Part shown: piece after piece, positions 1 to 10,855 of the stretch | Layout of the letters: each line of letters starts with the position of its first letter | Numbering within the stretch: position 1 is the stretch's first letter | NCBI GenBank assembly: GCA_027605045.1 | Contig: JAQFWX010000060.1 | Coordinates: 124,001 to 188,000 of the forward strand | Reading direction: 5' to 3' | From: Phallus indusiatus | Taxonomy: Eukaryota; Basidiomycota; Agaricomycetes; Phallales; Phallaceae | DNA length: 64,000 bases | Position numbers and translations under genes: made by a program | The notes under the pieces: model-generated | What the model was told of the DNA's origin: nothing | The model's input: only the letters and a program-made list of their open reading frames with translations | The model's database searches: none

Positions 1-811
1 AGTCTACGGACGATGATTATGGAGTATTGTCGTGTCCCGAACATATAAAAATCGTACAGTTATGTAACTCCTGAACTATAACTGGGACAAGTTCTACAAC
101 GGCGAAAGCCGATATCGATCGAAGCATGCAGGTCTCCGAAAGACGATTCCCTCATGCTGATTAGACTTTCTTTTGAGTTTGAACATACAAGACCTCTGTA
201 TGGGTAAGGTAAATAACTGATTCGGTATCCTCATCTTCAATGCTTTTCCGTCTATCAAATAACTGATAGTGATTGAGGTCAGTCCCTATAAGTATTACCC
301 ATCATTTTTTTTATTTCATGCACTCAAGTAATGCGTTCTAATATACATAGAATTGTGTGGCAATACCATTGGCCCAGGCTGTAGAGCCTAATGATAGCGA
401 TTTGGATAATAATACATTTACAGCACGGAAAGGCAAGCGGCGTGCAATGATGGCCTTTTCAAACTTAAGTACCAGTGAACTAAGCGAATAGTGACAGCAA
501 ATTACAACAGTATGGGATACGCACAAAGGCTTTAGCTGGCCGTCCATTGGGTTCCTGATACTGTGCTGCTTTTTCAAAAAGAATATTGTACGCCGCATTA
601 AATTGATCAACTTGAAGGGCCGGTTGTGCCAAAGGGCATTCGGGGGCCTTTGTGACTACGAATCCGACCACAATCTAAACAGAGATATCAGTATTTGATC
701 TGAACTTATCCTATTAATATTAATGGAGATATGGATTTTCACTGACAGCAGCTGCCAGATCACCATGATGACACCCAGTATAGCCAAAACTGTTTCGCAA
801 GTTCACCATTA
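1..811 (-). pseudogene. Degenerate duplicate of the Zn2Cys6 regulator gene 3' region
   Basis: This stretch aligns with 6405-8305. It shares the stretch with 'gccgatatcgatcgaagca', the following 'ccctcatgctgattag', the GTGTGG...CCCAGGC segment, and a coding piece (about 480-671, minus strand) for a peptide ending in QEPNGRPAKAFVRIPYCCN. That peptide is an exon of the regulator at 7256-10855. In this copy the block matching 6829-7933 is missing; the join lies near 421-424. Coding identity is interrupted by small insertions (LQV and NI inside the peptide), so it cannot make a functional protein. Homology fades after about 811, before the start of the Bin3 gene, and its left end lies outside the window. 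I read it as a dead partial copy. Confidence 0.75.
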
Positions 812-990
812 CATATAATTAACGCCCGAGTTTCGACTGTATGGTCATCATTCCTTGCGCGATCGAATATTCTTATTTTGGTTCGTCCAGATCGAGAGGT
901 TCGCTACTTACTAATGGTGATGTATTACTACAGTGTACAATTTGACAAAGGTATAAAGAGCCTGCAATCTATGACTACCATCGCCATATA

Positions 991-2409
991 ATGGCGACCT
1001 CAGACTCTGCCCATGCAACTGGTGCTTTGCAGTACAAACCTATTTACGGAAACTATAGGGGGTAAGGAGGGAAAATTGCCCAACAGCGATATATATCTTT
1101 GATAACCTCGATGATAAAATAGTTATTATCAGTCCAAAAGGCCCACAACATCATTGTCCACTTCATCCATTGATCCCCGGCTTACTCTCCTTCCGAACCT
1201 CGAAGCATTCTTTAAGGAGCGTCGCGTCCTTGACGTGGGTTGTAACGAAGGCTGGGTTACTTGTGAAATAGGTCTGTTGGGATACTTATTGCTAATTCGT
1301 AGTATCAGATTATCGAGTTAATTCCCTTCGTTATATATCCATAGCCCAACGCTTCAACCCACAGCACATTGTTGGCGTGGATATTGATTCGGAACTAATA
1401 CGCTCGGCTTGGAAGAAGCGAAAAGCGGTATGGTCGTTACAAAAACCTTGGTCATCTACACTTGTGGAAACTGAAGCAAATTTGGAGGATGATTGCAAGA
1501 TATTCCAGGGTGGTGAAGAGAATGACTTGGCTCAGAGAAAGCCTGGCAAAAAGATTAAAGAACGATCAAGGAAACGGAGACGCGCATATTTCGAACACAT
1601 TGAAGACAAAGAGACTCAAGATTATGAAAAAACTTCAGCTCGATATTTCGTTCATCCGCAGGCTATATACGATTACTTCCCTCTCGCCATGGAACATATG
1701 TTTGGCCCTATTCACATACCAGATTCACTAACGAATGGCGAAACGTCCAAATTCATCGCCTTTCCTCATAATCTCACCTTCCGCACTGCCGATTGGGTTG
1801 ACCAGGTTATACCAGAAGACAAGGACATGTATGACATCGTCATTGCGTAAGTTTGTGAATCACTTCGCGGTTTCGAGCTCTTAATAGACTGTATCTTCCT
1901 CTTTGGTATTAGATTTTCAATATCAAAGTGGATTCATTTGAACAAAAGTGATGATGGCTTGAAAAGGTTCTTTTATAAAGTATATGACGTTCTAACCCCT
2001 GGCGGTTCGTTTATTCTCGAGTCTCAACCATGGGACTCATATGCTAAGGCTAGAAGAATGAGTGAGGTAGGTAATACTTCGTTATATGTTTACTCTTCTC
2101 CGCTTTTGCTTTTGCTTTTGCTTTTGCTTCTTTTCTTGTTCCTTAGGGTATTTTCACGAGTAAATTTGTACTTATTTGGAGATTAGGAATTAAAACAGGC
2201 ATATCAAAATTTACAACTTCGCCCAGACGACTTTCCAGCCGTTCTCCTGAATGAGATCGGATTCATATCCCGACATGAACTACGTCGTACAGGGGAAGGA
2301 GGTACTGCATGTTCTCCGTTTTTAGTCTGAACTAAGTTTTTTTTCAGGGTTCGATCGATCTGTTGATATCTATGTCAAGCCTTCATTGGGACCAAGACAA
2401 TGTCCATGA
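991..2409 (+). CDS. Bin3/MePCE-type RNA 5'-phosphate methyltransferase
   Basis: Predicted 346-residue SAM-dependent methyltransferase of the Bin3 / methylphosphate capping enzyme family, which methylates the 5' gamma-phosphate of small RNAs such as 7SK or U6. Exons by splice logic: 991-1061, 1123-1271, 1345-1846, 1913-2066, 2199-2301, 2348-2409. The spliced N-terminus gives the family signature GNYRGYY, followed by DPRL. The SAM motif I is [12 protein letters not shown], motif II is [10 protein letters not shown], and the Bin3-specific part has SKWIHLN, a [11 protein letters not shown] block and a C-terminal [11 protein letters not shown]. The middle (about residues 105-150) is a lysine-rich insertion. 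Intron 4 carries a short (cttttg)n tract near 2104-2129. The start ATG was chosen because it opens the exon carrying GNYRG. Substrate RNA is not decidable from sequence. Confidence 0.88.
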
Positions 2410-2790
2410 TGATATATACAAAATGCCTTTAAAAAATTTCTTCCTACGCCTCAAAACGGCCGCTTTAGATCCTCCGCCTTCTCAAAATATCCTCAAAACG
2501 GTTTCAAGTTGCTCTCCTACTGTCCGATTCGCTTCAGGTGTTCCGACTATAACACGAAGGCATCTTCCGCAGCCTAGTTGATCGCCACGGTAACGCACAA
2601 CGATACCCTTGTGTTCCGAAAGTTCTTTGCATACCTAGAGAAACTACGGATGTTATACTTATTTTGACCTATAGAAGTAAACCCACCTTGATAGCTCTCT
2701 CGCAGCTAGCCTTCTTAGCACAGAATTACCACTCAGAGGTTGCCCAGTCCTAATTCCGGCTTGGCTAACTAAGAAGACGTTGGAAAGGTC
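2410..2790. other. Intergenic, no gene seen
   Basis: This stretch lies between the Bin3 stop and the HisC relic. It holds only short frames without family resemblance. Confidence 0.5.
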
Positions 2791-3023
2791 GGGATACTGT
2801 GCAGATCTAGCGAGGTGAATAATGACATCTGCGACGATGAAAAGTCGTTGGTATTAGACGAGTTGCTGCTTTCCTCGCCAAACTTCAATACGTGGCCCAT
2901 CGCGTTCTCATTTGCATCCAACAATATTCCAGATCGATAATCATCTCGTGCACAGTGATATGGTGTTAAAGAGAGAATGTCCGGTTGAATGACTTTTTCA
3001 ATGTCAAAGTACAATACGTCGCC
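2790..3023 (-). pseudogene. Relic of histidinol-phosphate aminotransferase N-terminus
   Basis: The reverse strand encodes FDIEKVIQPDILSLTPY, then HCARDDYRSGILLDANENA. This is the hallmark start of fungal histidinol-phosphate aminotransferase (histidine biosynthesis; PLP enzyme, fold type I), including the LDANENA substrate-binding motif. There is no ATG in frame at the expected place (the codon before YFDIEK is TTG). After about 45 conserved residues the frame becomes Ser/Asn-rich. A DLHRYPD-like motif is recognisable only with a frame change near 2800-2815. No lysine-binding PLP domain follows toward 2600. It is therefore a truncated, frameshifted relic, and the functional gene must lie elsewhere. 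Confidence 0.7.
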
Positions 3024-3269
3024 TTCATTGCTGGTGTTATATCAGCCTAGTAAGCGGCTGGCAGTTGCCCACCTGGAAGACCTTGTATGTGCTTTGTACG
3101 CGAGGCGAAGATGCAACAGGCTTCTGGTTTCTTTCTAATTTATTTTTATCTACATATGAATATTGTTATTATTAACCAAAGCCAAATTGATAATTTAGTA
3201 TTGGCCGAGTGAAAAACCAAGACCAATGCAACGACATCTGTCTAGGATACACTCGTATAACCGCTAATG

Positions 3270-4807
3270 TCAGTGGTGGTTATTGTTCGTGGTCTTGCCT
3301 GAAGTCATCCTCGCCATCTTATCCTTGCTTAACCTTTTCGCGCGCGCAAATATTCCTACTTCTTTATCGCGAATGAAATTGACTATAAGCATTGGCCAGC
3401 TTGGATGAGATGCTAGGGACTTATAAAACTCTGGCGCGAGTTCGTGTAGGAGAGGAAGACGTGTCCAGGGAATGGATGGAAAGTCGTGGTGCTCGTTGTG
3501 GTAGCCAACCTACAGTCCCAACCCATTGAACTGATTTGTAAAATATGCTCATTTCAAATGAGACAACCCACATTATAAGCCAAGATGTTGAGCGGTCCGT
3601 AATATGAATATGTTTCTTGTTCTAATCCATCCCAAAGGTAATGTTCCGCAATAAAATGACCAGCAAGGGGATGCAAGCTCCCGGCAAAGAAACTTGACAT
3701 GAAGAAGTAAATCAACGGTCGTAGCCCGAAGAAGGTATAGATTGCAGAGTCAAAAAGGAGTTGGACAGCAATGTTGATGAAATGCCAGTGGTTTAAACGC
3801 TGAGATCTCACCAAGCCTGGGCGAAGAGCGTAGAAGAGTATCTGAAACGTGCTACAAGCCACATAATTGGCTTTTTATAAGAGAGAAACTGGAGGTTAAG
3901 TAAACTCCCGAACCAGAAAAACACCTTCCCAAAGACGTTGTTTAATAACAACAACTCCAAACGAGTTGGAAGGTCCGTGTCAACACCGTCCTCTCCTAAT
4001 TGCTTGTGATGTTCTAGATGATATCCCTATTCAAGCGATTATCGGGGTGTTCTCTTATTTCAAGTGATACTATTCACGTACTTTGAACGTGACCGCATAT
4101 GGAATCCCTATCGGTAGATTGGCAATCATCGCTAGAATTTTGTTCGGGATGATGCCTCTGAATGCAAGGTTATGTGTAATCTCGTGAATGGCAAGAAATA
4201 AATTGTGATTTGCCGTCCCGCCAATTACGTAGGCCGTCAACAAAAACCGTAGCGAAAGAGGGTGATAATGTCGAAGCCAAAATGCCAAACCTAACTGAAT
4301 GGTGATAACCATGAAAACTACGTATTTGGTGAGAGGTTCGTGTCCCATCAATTTGGTTACCTAGAATAGTGCGCGAACGAAGAAGTAGTCAAGTAGTAGT
4401 CAGTAGCGGGCCTAAAAGTTGTATTCCTGGTATCAATTAAAATACCTCTGGATGAGCTTTCATGATTTGCAATCGTCTTGAACGATGCGGTTCCTCCGTC
4501 ATCAACCACAGGAAATCGGTAGGGTCTTGTGGATCTGACATCTGAAAGCTCTTATCTTTCAAATTATCGAGAATTGTAGTACGGCGCGGTGAACGCTTTT
4601 CTAGAGTGCATGCTTTTGTGGTGTAAGATTTTTCTTTTGACTCGGGCGAGGTGACCGTTGGTTTCGGAGCGATCTCCGCTCCACCAAAAAGGCTATAATC
4701 TGTCGGGCAGCCAGGAAAAAGATGAAAATGTCAAGGTGAAGCACATAGGAAAACTTCAGCCTACCTATATCTGGCGTAAAATAAGCCTTGCCCGAAGTTA
4801 CCGTCAT
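3270..4807 (-). CDS. Sphingolipid delta(4)-desaturase
   Basis: Predicted 402-residue ER membrane di-iron desaturase that introduces the 4,5 double bond into the sphingoid base of dihydroceramide. Exons on the minus strand: 4807-4765, 4699-4446, 4360-4082, 4026-3914, 3851-3572, 3509-3270; all phases agree. The N-terminal DES1 hallmark is present (DPTDFLW, then EEPHRSRRLQIMKAHPE). The three histidine boxes are HEITH, HLEHH and HNEHH. Hydrophobic segments lie before the first box and between the second and third. The protein ends in a short basic tail closing with NNNHH. An upstream exon from 4807 extends the N-terminus by about 65 residues before DFLW; this agrees in frame, although a downstream ATG at the MSDPQDP start is a possible alternative. 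Confidence 0.93.
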
Positions 4808-5238
4808 TACCCCCTTCGTAGCTGGGGCTGGCTAGTGTTGAAGAAGCAAAATTCGAACTTCGAGTCGTGGTAACTCGCTTATGTAAATAAGTAGCAATCA
4901 ATGGTCTCAGGATTTAAGATTTATGTTGCTCCCGCGCATGAGTTTTTGAAAGGAAGAGAATTAGTAAAGGTCAGGTCATTCGATACGCGAGTGATATATA
5001 TATATACACAAAAAAGGGAAAAGGGTGTCAAGAGCAACTAAACAGAAAGAAAGATAAACGTCGAAGAGACGGAAGAAGAAAAGGAAAGGCATTAAGGACA
5101 ATTCATGAAAACAGCCTTCCGGCGTGAATGCACACGTTCGTTTCGCTAGTGTCCGAGTGGAATGGCTAGGGGGTCGTCACTAGAGTAAAACACACGCTTT
5201 TCGATCCATCCATTTCATCCAGTCGTCAGTCATTTCTT

Positions 5239-6118
5239 TCACAGGATTAGGCATTGACTCCGCTTTTTGGACCCTTTTCGAGCAACTAAAGCGGCCCTAG
5301 TAGCATACTGGAAGACTTCTCGTACACCCTCGCCTGTCTTTGCCGAACACTCAAGATAGTGTCTTGCGCCAATCTTCTGTGCGACGCTCATACCCTGCCG
5401 AAAACATTCTAATTCAGAATAAAAATTCACAAGGACAAGGTATTTTGACATACTTCTTCAGGAGCAACAGGGCGTTGACTTGTTCGACGCAATTCTTCAA
5501 TAACACGGGGGTCGCGTCTCAGATCTTTCTTGCACCCAACGAGGATAATCGGCAAGCCTGAGCAAAAATGCATTACTTCTGATATCCACTAATTATTGTG
5601 CCGATCAGTATGTTTCAGAAGGAATAAAATATAATCCTTATGAACCTTCTCTTGGACGTTATCCAAAGAATCAGGGCTGTCCACGGCAAAACAGATAAGG
5701 ATGACATGAGAGTCGGGATATGATAGCGGTCGAAGACGGTCGTAATCCTCTTGACCAGCTGTATCCCATAAAGCAAGTTCAACGTGTTTGCCATCAACCT
5801 CTACATCGGCAACATAATTTTCGAAGACAGTTGGAACATAAACCTGTGGGGGGTTTTCATTCATATGTAATTGAGCGCTTTGAACCCCTAGAGGTATTTT
5901 GACTGGGATCACACTTACTTCAGGGAATGTTCCTTTGGAGAAAACAATTAAAAGACATGTCTGTGATAAAAAAGGTCAAATTAAGCATGAAACTCCAATT
6001 TCATAACATCAAGACCGAAACCCGCCCATTGATGGAGGAGCTGGCCAGGGTAAACAGTACGCACCTTGCCACAAGCACCATCTCCTACAATAACAAGCTT
6101 CCGGCGAATTTCAGACAT
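5239..6118 (-). CDS. rho1: Rho-family small GTPase, Rho1 type
   Basis: Ras-superfamily GTPase that in fungi controls polarised growth, activates beta-1,3-glucan synthase and feeds the cell-wall-integrity kinase cascade. The spliced protein starts [19 protein letters not shown] (P-loop). It continues with the effector loop [11 protein letters not shown], the switch II motif [13 protein letters not shown], the Rho insert with [12 protein letters not shown], and the [10 protein letters not shown] guanine-binding motif. The C-terminus is a basic stretch followed by CLIL, a CaaX box ending in Leu, which predicts geranylgeranylation and membrane anchoring. Several short introns interrupt the frame. 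The start at 6118 is the only ATG giving the canonical Rho N-terminus. Effector-loop sequence and CaaX favour Rho1 over Cdc42 or Rac. Confidence 0.93.
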
Positions 6119-7255
6119 GAAAGTGGTATATGAGAGATTTAGCGACTACAATCCTCGACAACGTGCAATGTAAAGTGAGAAAGGAGAGCTTTTTGGCGGA
6201 GCTTGAACCTGCGGAGTCTTCCCGACGCCCCAGTTCGTGCCAAGCCGCTCTTCCGGATTGAGACTCAGTCGGTCACCGTGACATCGTGGGCTGGCTGAAA
6301 GATCCAAGGGCGTCGAAAGTACACTTCGAGTACATCAATAGAACAGATTCAGTTTTCTACAGTATACGGGAAGCAACCTCAGAGGGAGGTAGCCTTTCGA
6401 ACGGCGAATGTGAAGTATTCTCGTGCCCCAAACGTATAAAAACCATACAGTTAACTCTTGAACTAATATAACTCTGAGAATGGCAAAAGCCGATATCGAT
6501 CGAAGCAAGCGGGTCTGGGCTCTAACCGAAAGACGGTCCCCTCATGCTGATTAGATATTGTTTTTTTGAGCACTTTGTGGGTAAGGTAATTAACTGATTT
6601 GGTGTGCTCGTCTTTAATGCTTCTCTCCGCCTATCAAACAACTGATAGTAATTGAGATAAGTCCCTATGAGTATTACCCATCATTTTTTGGAATAATTAG
6701 TATTCTCATGCTCAAGTAATGCGTTCTAATATATGTGCATATTATGGTTGTGTGGTAATACCACTGACCCAGGCTTTAGATCCCATTGATAGCGATTTAA
6801 ATTTGATTTATATAATAATACATTTACATTAAATTTCGTAACGACTTTACAGTACAAATTAGTCTGACAAACTAGTGCCTTAGGAATTGATAATAAAGCA
6901 CAAACAAAAGCGATAGCGTACTTATGTGACAAAAAAAAAACGATTTGAGAGCATGAAACAATGGGCAGAGAAGGAAAAAAAATTGTCGAAGAGTGAAAAA
7001 AGACGAGGGAGAAGAAAGGAAGAATCATTTTCACAAAAGAGTGAACGCAGGAATGCGACACGTGGATTAGATAAAAATCCACTGATAAAGGAAAGAAGAA
7101 AAGGGGTGGGGAGACAATAAAAGGCTGTAGCGACACAAAGGAAGGAAGAGAAACTAGAAATACAATGAACATATATAAAATAAAATCTTAGCGACGATTC
7201 AAACCCTAGAAACGAGAAGAAAAAAAGAAAAAGAAAAAGAGAAGTGAGTCTTTCT
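6119..7255. other. Intergenic; parent sequence of the 1-811 duplicate
   Basis: No gene seen. About 6405-6828 is the parent of the non-coding part of the duplicated block at the start of the window. The rest is AT-rich, with purine-rich runs near 6925-7240 that probably belong to the 3' end of the regulator gene. Confidence 0.55.
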
Positions 7256-10200
7256 TCATCTCTCCATTTTCATTTGAGCGGGTGTAGCGGCATAAAGTGA
7301 TGGGCCATTAGGATCATTGGAGAACATTCCAAGATGATCCATAAATGAGTGCCATGAATTGTCCCAATCCGATCCGCCTCCCATCATTCCGAGGACAGCT
7401 TGAGTGTCGGGGGCAGCAGCTATGTATCCAGGTGGATATGTCGAAGTTTGAGGTTGATGCTGAAGAGGGGGAGCGTTATTCCATGAGGGATTCATGATTG
7501 ACTGGGTTTGCGGAACAGTTGACATAGACGATGGTTGATTTTCCGTGGTAGTATAATATTCCTGGACTGGATTATTACTGCCACCAATGTGGCACTCTCG
7601 TTGTTGCACAAGATACGGACCAGGATTCGCAGGTGGTAAATCTCTTGTTGTCTGCAAATCGGCCAATAAAGAAGGATGGGGTTTTTCCGTCGTATCCGGA
7701 GTAAAACCTCTGTGCCCATTATTTTTCGGGGAAGAACGATACTGCCCGTCTGGCGAACTAGCCGAAGCAGGCGATTGCGTTGAGTTTCCAGTCGAAGGAC
7801 TGGAAGAGGCACGACCCTCCACTATGCGCGTTTGTCCACCCAAAATATGCAGTTCTTCGTCGTCGGGATTTTCAGTTGACGTTTCAGGTGGTAAAGCGTG
7901 TTTTCCCGAATGTAGTCGGGTAAATGCTTGATTAGCACGGAAACGCAAGCGTGCAATGATGGCCTTTTAAAGAAGGAAGTACCAGTGAAATAAGCGACGG
8001 TGACAATGAATTACAACAATATGGGATACGTACAAATGCTTTAGCTGGCCGTCCGTTGGGTTCCTGATACTGTGCTGCCTTTTCAAAAAGATCGTACGCC
8101 GCATTAATTTGATCAAGGGCGGGTTGTGCCAAAGGGCATTCGGGGGCCTTTGTGACTATGGATCCGACCACGATCTAAACAGAAATATTAGTACTTGATC
8201 TGAACTTATCCTATTGATATAAATAGAGATATGAATTTTCACTTACGGCAGCTGCCAGACCATGACACCAGTATAGCCAAAACCGTTTCGCAAGTTCGCC
8301 ATTAACCTTTTCAAGCGCTTGAAGCATGGCCATTATGACACATGACGTACGGAAAATCGCCAGAACCGACGGCGCATAACGTCCTTCTAATAGATTCTGG
8401 GGTGGTTGATGTTCGCTAAGTGCGCGGACAAAATATCCCCTGTGCAAGTATAATAACGCTATTGAAAATGTAAGGTTAGATTTCCGATACGGATATAGAA
8501 AATCGCCGAAAAAAAAATAGTAAAATGACAAAATTTTGGAAATGACATACTCAAGTGCGGCCAGGCAACGATCATAAACTTTTGCATTGTCACTCCCAAA
8601 GTTGGACCGGTTAAGTCGATGATAGGATCACCGGGAGCTCTTCCTCTGTCAAATTCTATCAAGGGAGCCACATCTTGGTCCCGCACCCGGCGATCTAAGG
8701 CTAAAACAGTCGTGTAATTTGCCGTTTTTGCAGCCAAGATAGCGTCAATGACTGGCGCGAGGTAGACTGAGAAATATCGATATTTCACAGAATGGAATGG
8801 AGGATTCAGGGCATCATTAGGGAATGCAAATTGAGTCGCGTCGTCGGGCATTTTGCAGTCGATGTTGGGTAGCGAAAGTGAGGGCGGTCGACCAAAATTC
8901 AATGCCTAAGGGGGAGAGTGTGTGTGAGTAAATGGTAAGTCGGCTATCGGTGAATCAGAATCAAAACAGGAAAAGGACATGCCTCGGTTAATTCCAACGA
9001 ATATAACTCCCAAAAGAGTAATCTCTGCCTTTCCATAATTTTTGGTTCCAGCGACCTCCATGCGGCACTATCTCGATCTAAAGTAGTATTTATCAACGCA
9101 AATGCCATTTATGGTTTGTCAACGAAAAGGAAAGAGGATTTCAACATACGTAAACCGATCTAGGGGAGAAGAAGGGAAAAGAAAAAGAAACACTCAGCGA
9201 ACCGTGCTTTTTTTGGTAATAGAGATGAGACAAAACGTACATTTTGTGAGAGATTAATAACCAATCCCATAATGGCCCATGAAATTTGTTCACTGTGTTT
9301 CCTATTCCCTAGCCAGTGATAGAAGGACATCAATAACTGGATAGAGGGGGTTTAAATCCGCCTATTCAATAACAACGTCACAATTGAAAAATATAGGACG
9401 GGACTGACCAGAGCTTGTATTGCGGGCACTGTGGGCTCCACTAGAATGGGATCACAACTTAATCCGGCTCTAGCAAGCTGGTGGTAAAATTCGGCTTCGC
9501 CATTATTTGATGGCAGTTTCAGATCCAATAAAGTGGCCAGTGAGAAGACCATGAATAATAGGGCAAGTTCGTGAGACTCGGGGCGATCTCGACGTGAACT
9601 CCCTGCGCCATTTGCGGTCGAGGAAGAGGTTCCATAGACATGCCCGAGGATGTCATACATGAGATAATCCCTTGTAATAGGATGGACCCTAAAAAGACGT
9701 ATGCGTAAAGTAAATTTGAGTTTTTTGTCTGTTAGCCAGAAAGAAAAAGCTCGAAGGAATAATAAATTCGTACAGCCATGCAGCATGTTCAAAGTAAATT
9801 TCGCACAAGGCCCATGCTCTTTCCGACGGCGGTAGATACGAACGCATATGCTCCATTACGGTGGCCTTGCGTAATGAAAAGTTTGGAAAGATGACCTGGG
9901 ATGGCAGGGTTTCCGAGGCAATGGCCTGAATTTCTGGGGGGAGTAAATCCGTTACCCCTTCATCTGACTGTTTCCAAAATTCGAATCGCTGAGTTCACAA
10001 AAGAAAATCAAATACGGAAACGGGGGAAATAAATTCACCTGAAGTAACATCTGCGCATATGACATTACAGGACAGGGGATTGCAAAAAAAAAAAAAAAAC
10101 AAAACAAAAATCAGTGAGAGGAATACAGAAGCGAGGGAAAAGGGGAACTAACATGCATGCCAGCGGTACGCCCCAAAAAGTTGGCTGCTTTCCCGTCATT

Positions 10201-10855
10201 AATAGTCAATGTACCCAGTGAGTCTTGGATTGCGTCGAGCTCGTCCTGACCCTCGTCTTGATGGTGAGGGTGGTGGTCGTTAATTGGAGATATCAACGGA
10301 TCCGAAGTGAGAAGATTCGAGTCGAGAAGAGGGTGACTTTCATTGGAATACTTTGCTTGAAGGGTTCGAAGGGCATCCTCGAGCTGCCTACATCGATTCG
10401 TTAATTCTGCTATAGTTTTACTGAGCTTGACGGCGTCTTCTGGGAGGAGCCTAATATAGGTAATATAAACATCGTTAGGAGATCGGTGGGTGGTTATGAT
10501 AATAAAGAAGACAAATAGGCAGACCGTGGACGAGGGGGTAGAGAGCCTAGTAGTAAGTGTTGGGGGGGAAGACGTTTCGTACAAGGACAAGGGGAAATGA
10601 GGCACGCACCATTAGGACACAATGCAGCGACGTTTCTCTTCCTGCAGCTCTCGCAGGGGAAGATACGGTCGCATCGCAGCTTGAGACGGCCTGGCAGATT
10701 ATTTGAGCCCCGTCAGACATGGGTCAATAAAAAGGGGAAGGGAGGGAAATTGGAATGGGATGATACTTACGACACTCTGCGCAGGAATGAGGTTTTCCGC
10801 TTGATCTAATAGCACGATGAGAAGTGGGAAGAGCAGTTGGGAGTGTGCTCGCCAT
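7256..10855 (-). CDS. Zn2Cys6 fungal-specific transcription factor
   Basis: Nuclear zinc-cluster regulator with many introns. The first two exons splice (donor near 10828, acceptor near 10704) to give CAECRR-LKLRCDRIFPCESC-RKRNVAALC, a complete C-x2-C-x6-C...C-x2-C-x6-C binuclear cluster. Next comes a coiled-coil stretch with LLPEDAVKLSKTIAELTNR, a likely dimerisation helix. Then there is a linker with LGTLTINDGKAANFLGRTAG, typical of the boundary to the fungal_trans middle homology region that fills most of 8.2-10.1 kb. The C-terminus (about 7256-7930) is Ser/Pro/Gln-rich and disordered and closes with QMKMER. The target pathway cannot be told; no co-located cluster supports one. A dead partial copy lies at 1-811. 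Confidence 0.87.

Noticed and set aside
6726..7172. 148-codon minus-strand frame
   Set aside because: Purine/pyrimidine-run shadow with no start or splice context; next to the regulator 3' end.
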